A DNA stretch of 16,932 nucleotides from JAAYJR01 sp964563975 (GTDB lineage Bacteria > Bacteroidota > Bacteroidia > Bacteroidales > Prolixibacteraceae), in the NCBI GenBank assembly GCA_964563975.1, contig CAZLZJ010000049.1, positions 1 to 16,932 on the forward strand. The letters are read 5' to 3'. Positions 15,881 through 16,932 of this stretch are shown here, piece by piece. Positions within the stretch are counted from its first letter, which is position 1. Each line of letters begins with the position of its first letter. The translations under genes and the position numbers were made by a program. The notes below the pieces were generated by a model that saw only the letters and a program-made list of their open reading frames with translations, did not search any database and was not told the DNA's origin.

Positions 15881-16932
15881 AAAAGCCCTCCTGCGTTTGT
15901 TTCAGAAACGGGCTCTAGAGGTTCTGCCTTTTCATTTTCAGTAAGCTGATTTACTCCTGACACCACAACCTGTTCACCTGTCCGGACACCACTTACAATG
16001 CGAATACGGCCATCGCCCGTAAGTTTACCGGTAACCACTTCCCGTTTTTGAACAGTACCGTCAGACCGGTATACCCATATATACGATTTATCGCCTTCGC
16101 TAAAAAGAGCACTCAAAGGAACACAAACCTGTGCCCCGGCATCACCGGCATAACAGATAATTACCTGCACATCCATACCCGGGGCAAGCTTTGGATAACC
16201 TGACGGATTAAATCCGAGTTGAAGCCTGTAAAGCTGATTATTGCTGGCTTTTTTACTGACAGTGAGCAGCTGCAATGGAAAGGACTTATCTGAAACAATT
16301 TGCTGAACAGCCGAAAAAGAGACAATTTTATTACGGTTTATATATAATGATACCGGAATTTCCACCTCTACATGATAATGTCCGGCATCAATCATCGAAA
16401 AAACAGGCATCCCTGCATCAACAAGCTCATTTTCCAAAAAATTAACTTTATTTATATAACCGGAAACCGGTGCGGTTAATTTTGTATCATTTAACTGATC
16501 TTCAGCATTTTTAAGCTGTGCTGCCACCATTTTCAATCCGGAAACAGCCTTATCATAATCATTTTCGGTAACACTCTGACGGCTATACAGTTCAATTACC
16601 CTGTCAGCTTCTGCCTTTACCTGATCATATTGTGCCTGTGCAACCTCTAACTGAACTGCATAATCGCGGGTATCAATCTGAGCAACCACCTGGCCGGCTT
16701 TAACATAATCACCGATATTGACAAAAATTTTTAAAATCGGCCCTGCAACCCGGAATGCAAGGTTTATTTCATTTGCCTCTTTTATTATGCCCGGAAAATA
16801 TTTAACCTGCAAAGAATCGGCCTGTCTGACAGGTTCAAGTTTTACTTTACGGACAATTTCAGTTTGTGTGCTGTTATTGCCGGAACAACCGGCCAGCAAC
16901 AAAAAACATAAAAATAAAAAGTAAATTCTCGT
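15877..16932 (-). CDS. RND membrane-fusion lipoprotein (5' end cut by window edge)
   Basis: The periplasmic adaptor between the RND pump and the TolC channel. The frame is open to the window edge: codons before the first apparent (TTG) start read T-R-I-Y-F-L-F-L-C-F and then LLLAGCS, so a lipoprotein signal peptide is present and the true start lies just outside. The Cys of LAGC (codon 16887-16885) would be lipidated, anchoring the adaptor in a membrane. It then has the HlyD-like half lipoyl motif FRVAGPILKIFVNIGD, a helical hairpin (about 80-140 from the TTG), the second half TAPVSGYINKVNFLENELV, a beta barrel and a membrane-proximal domain with GVRTGEQVVVSGVNQL. It is the first gene of the cluster seen; the operon promoter is outside the window. 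Confidence 0.93.
   Translation of the reverse strand, partial: TRIYFLFLCFLLLAGCSGNNSTQTEIVRKVKLEPVRQADSLQVKYFPGIIKEANEINLAFRVAGPILKIFVNIGDYVKAGQVVAQIDTRDYAVQLEVAQAQYDQVKAEADRVIELYSRQSVTENDYDKAVSGLKMVAAQLKNAEDQLNDTKLTAPVSGYINKVNFLENELVDAGMPVFSMIDAGHYHVEVEIPVSLYINRNKIVSFSAVQQIVSDKSFPLQLLTVSKKASNNQLYRLQLGFNPSGYPKLAPGMDVQVIICYAGDAGAQVCVPLSALFSEGDKSYIWVYRSDGTVQKREVVTGKLTGDGRIRIVSGVRTGEQVVVSGVNQLTENEKAEPLEPVSETNAGGLL

Overview
The window looks like ordinary chromosome from a member of the Bacteroidota, probably a Bacteroidales or Marinilabiliales-type organism; the lower rank is not certain. The evidence is AT-rich DNA, few Shine-Dalgarno sequences, and promoters of the Bacteroidota type (TTTG, 19 bases, TAnnTTTG). 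Two promoters match that consensus exactly. The protein families also fit: a LytS/LytTR pair, bifunctional nuclease with a UVR tail, 67K-type SppA and a CHAD protein. There is no phage, insertion sequence, CRISPR array or other mobile DNA. Both end genes are cut by the window edge.

Left part (1-2883, plus strand): the mismatch-repair ATPase mutS, missing only its first few codons, then a promoter and a tRNA-Gly(GCC) tRNA-Leu(UAA) pair. sppA (minus strand) ends almost at the tRNA-Leu 3' end, so the two transcripts converge. sppA and folK then diverge from a 129-base intergenic region.

Middle (4796-9303): folK converges with a CHAD-domain gene, and their ends overlap by 6 bases. Next on the minus strand are serS, an intrinsic terminator, and the rplU-rpmA ribosomal protein operon. 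This operon has a consensus promoter and a leader of about 75-80 bases that can form a hairpin. The L27 protein carries an unusual C-terminal helix-hairpin-helix extension of about 100 residues. A bifunctional-nuclease gene diverges from rplU.

Right part (9312-16932, minus strand): a five-gene cluster read in the order membrane-fusion lipoprotein, RND pump, TolC-type outer membrane protein, LytS-type histidine kinase, LytTR response regulator. The first three genes overlap or nearly touch and would build a tripartite efflux pump spanning both membranes. The kinase and regulator follow on the same strand and are good candidates for its control system.

Most of the window is housekeeping. The points most worth a second look are the L27-HhH fusion, the rplU leader and the linkage of the efflux operon to the two-component system.
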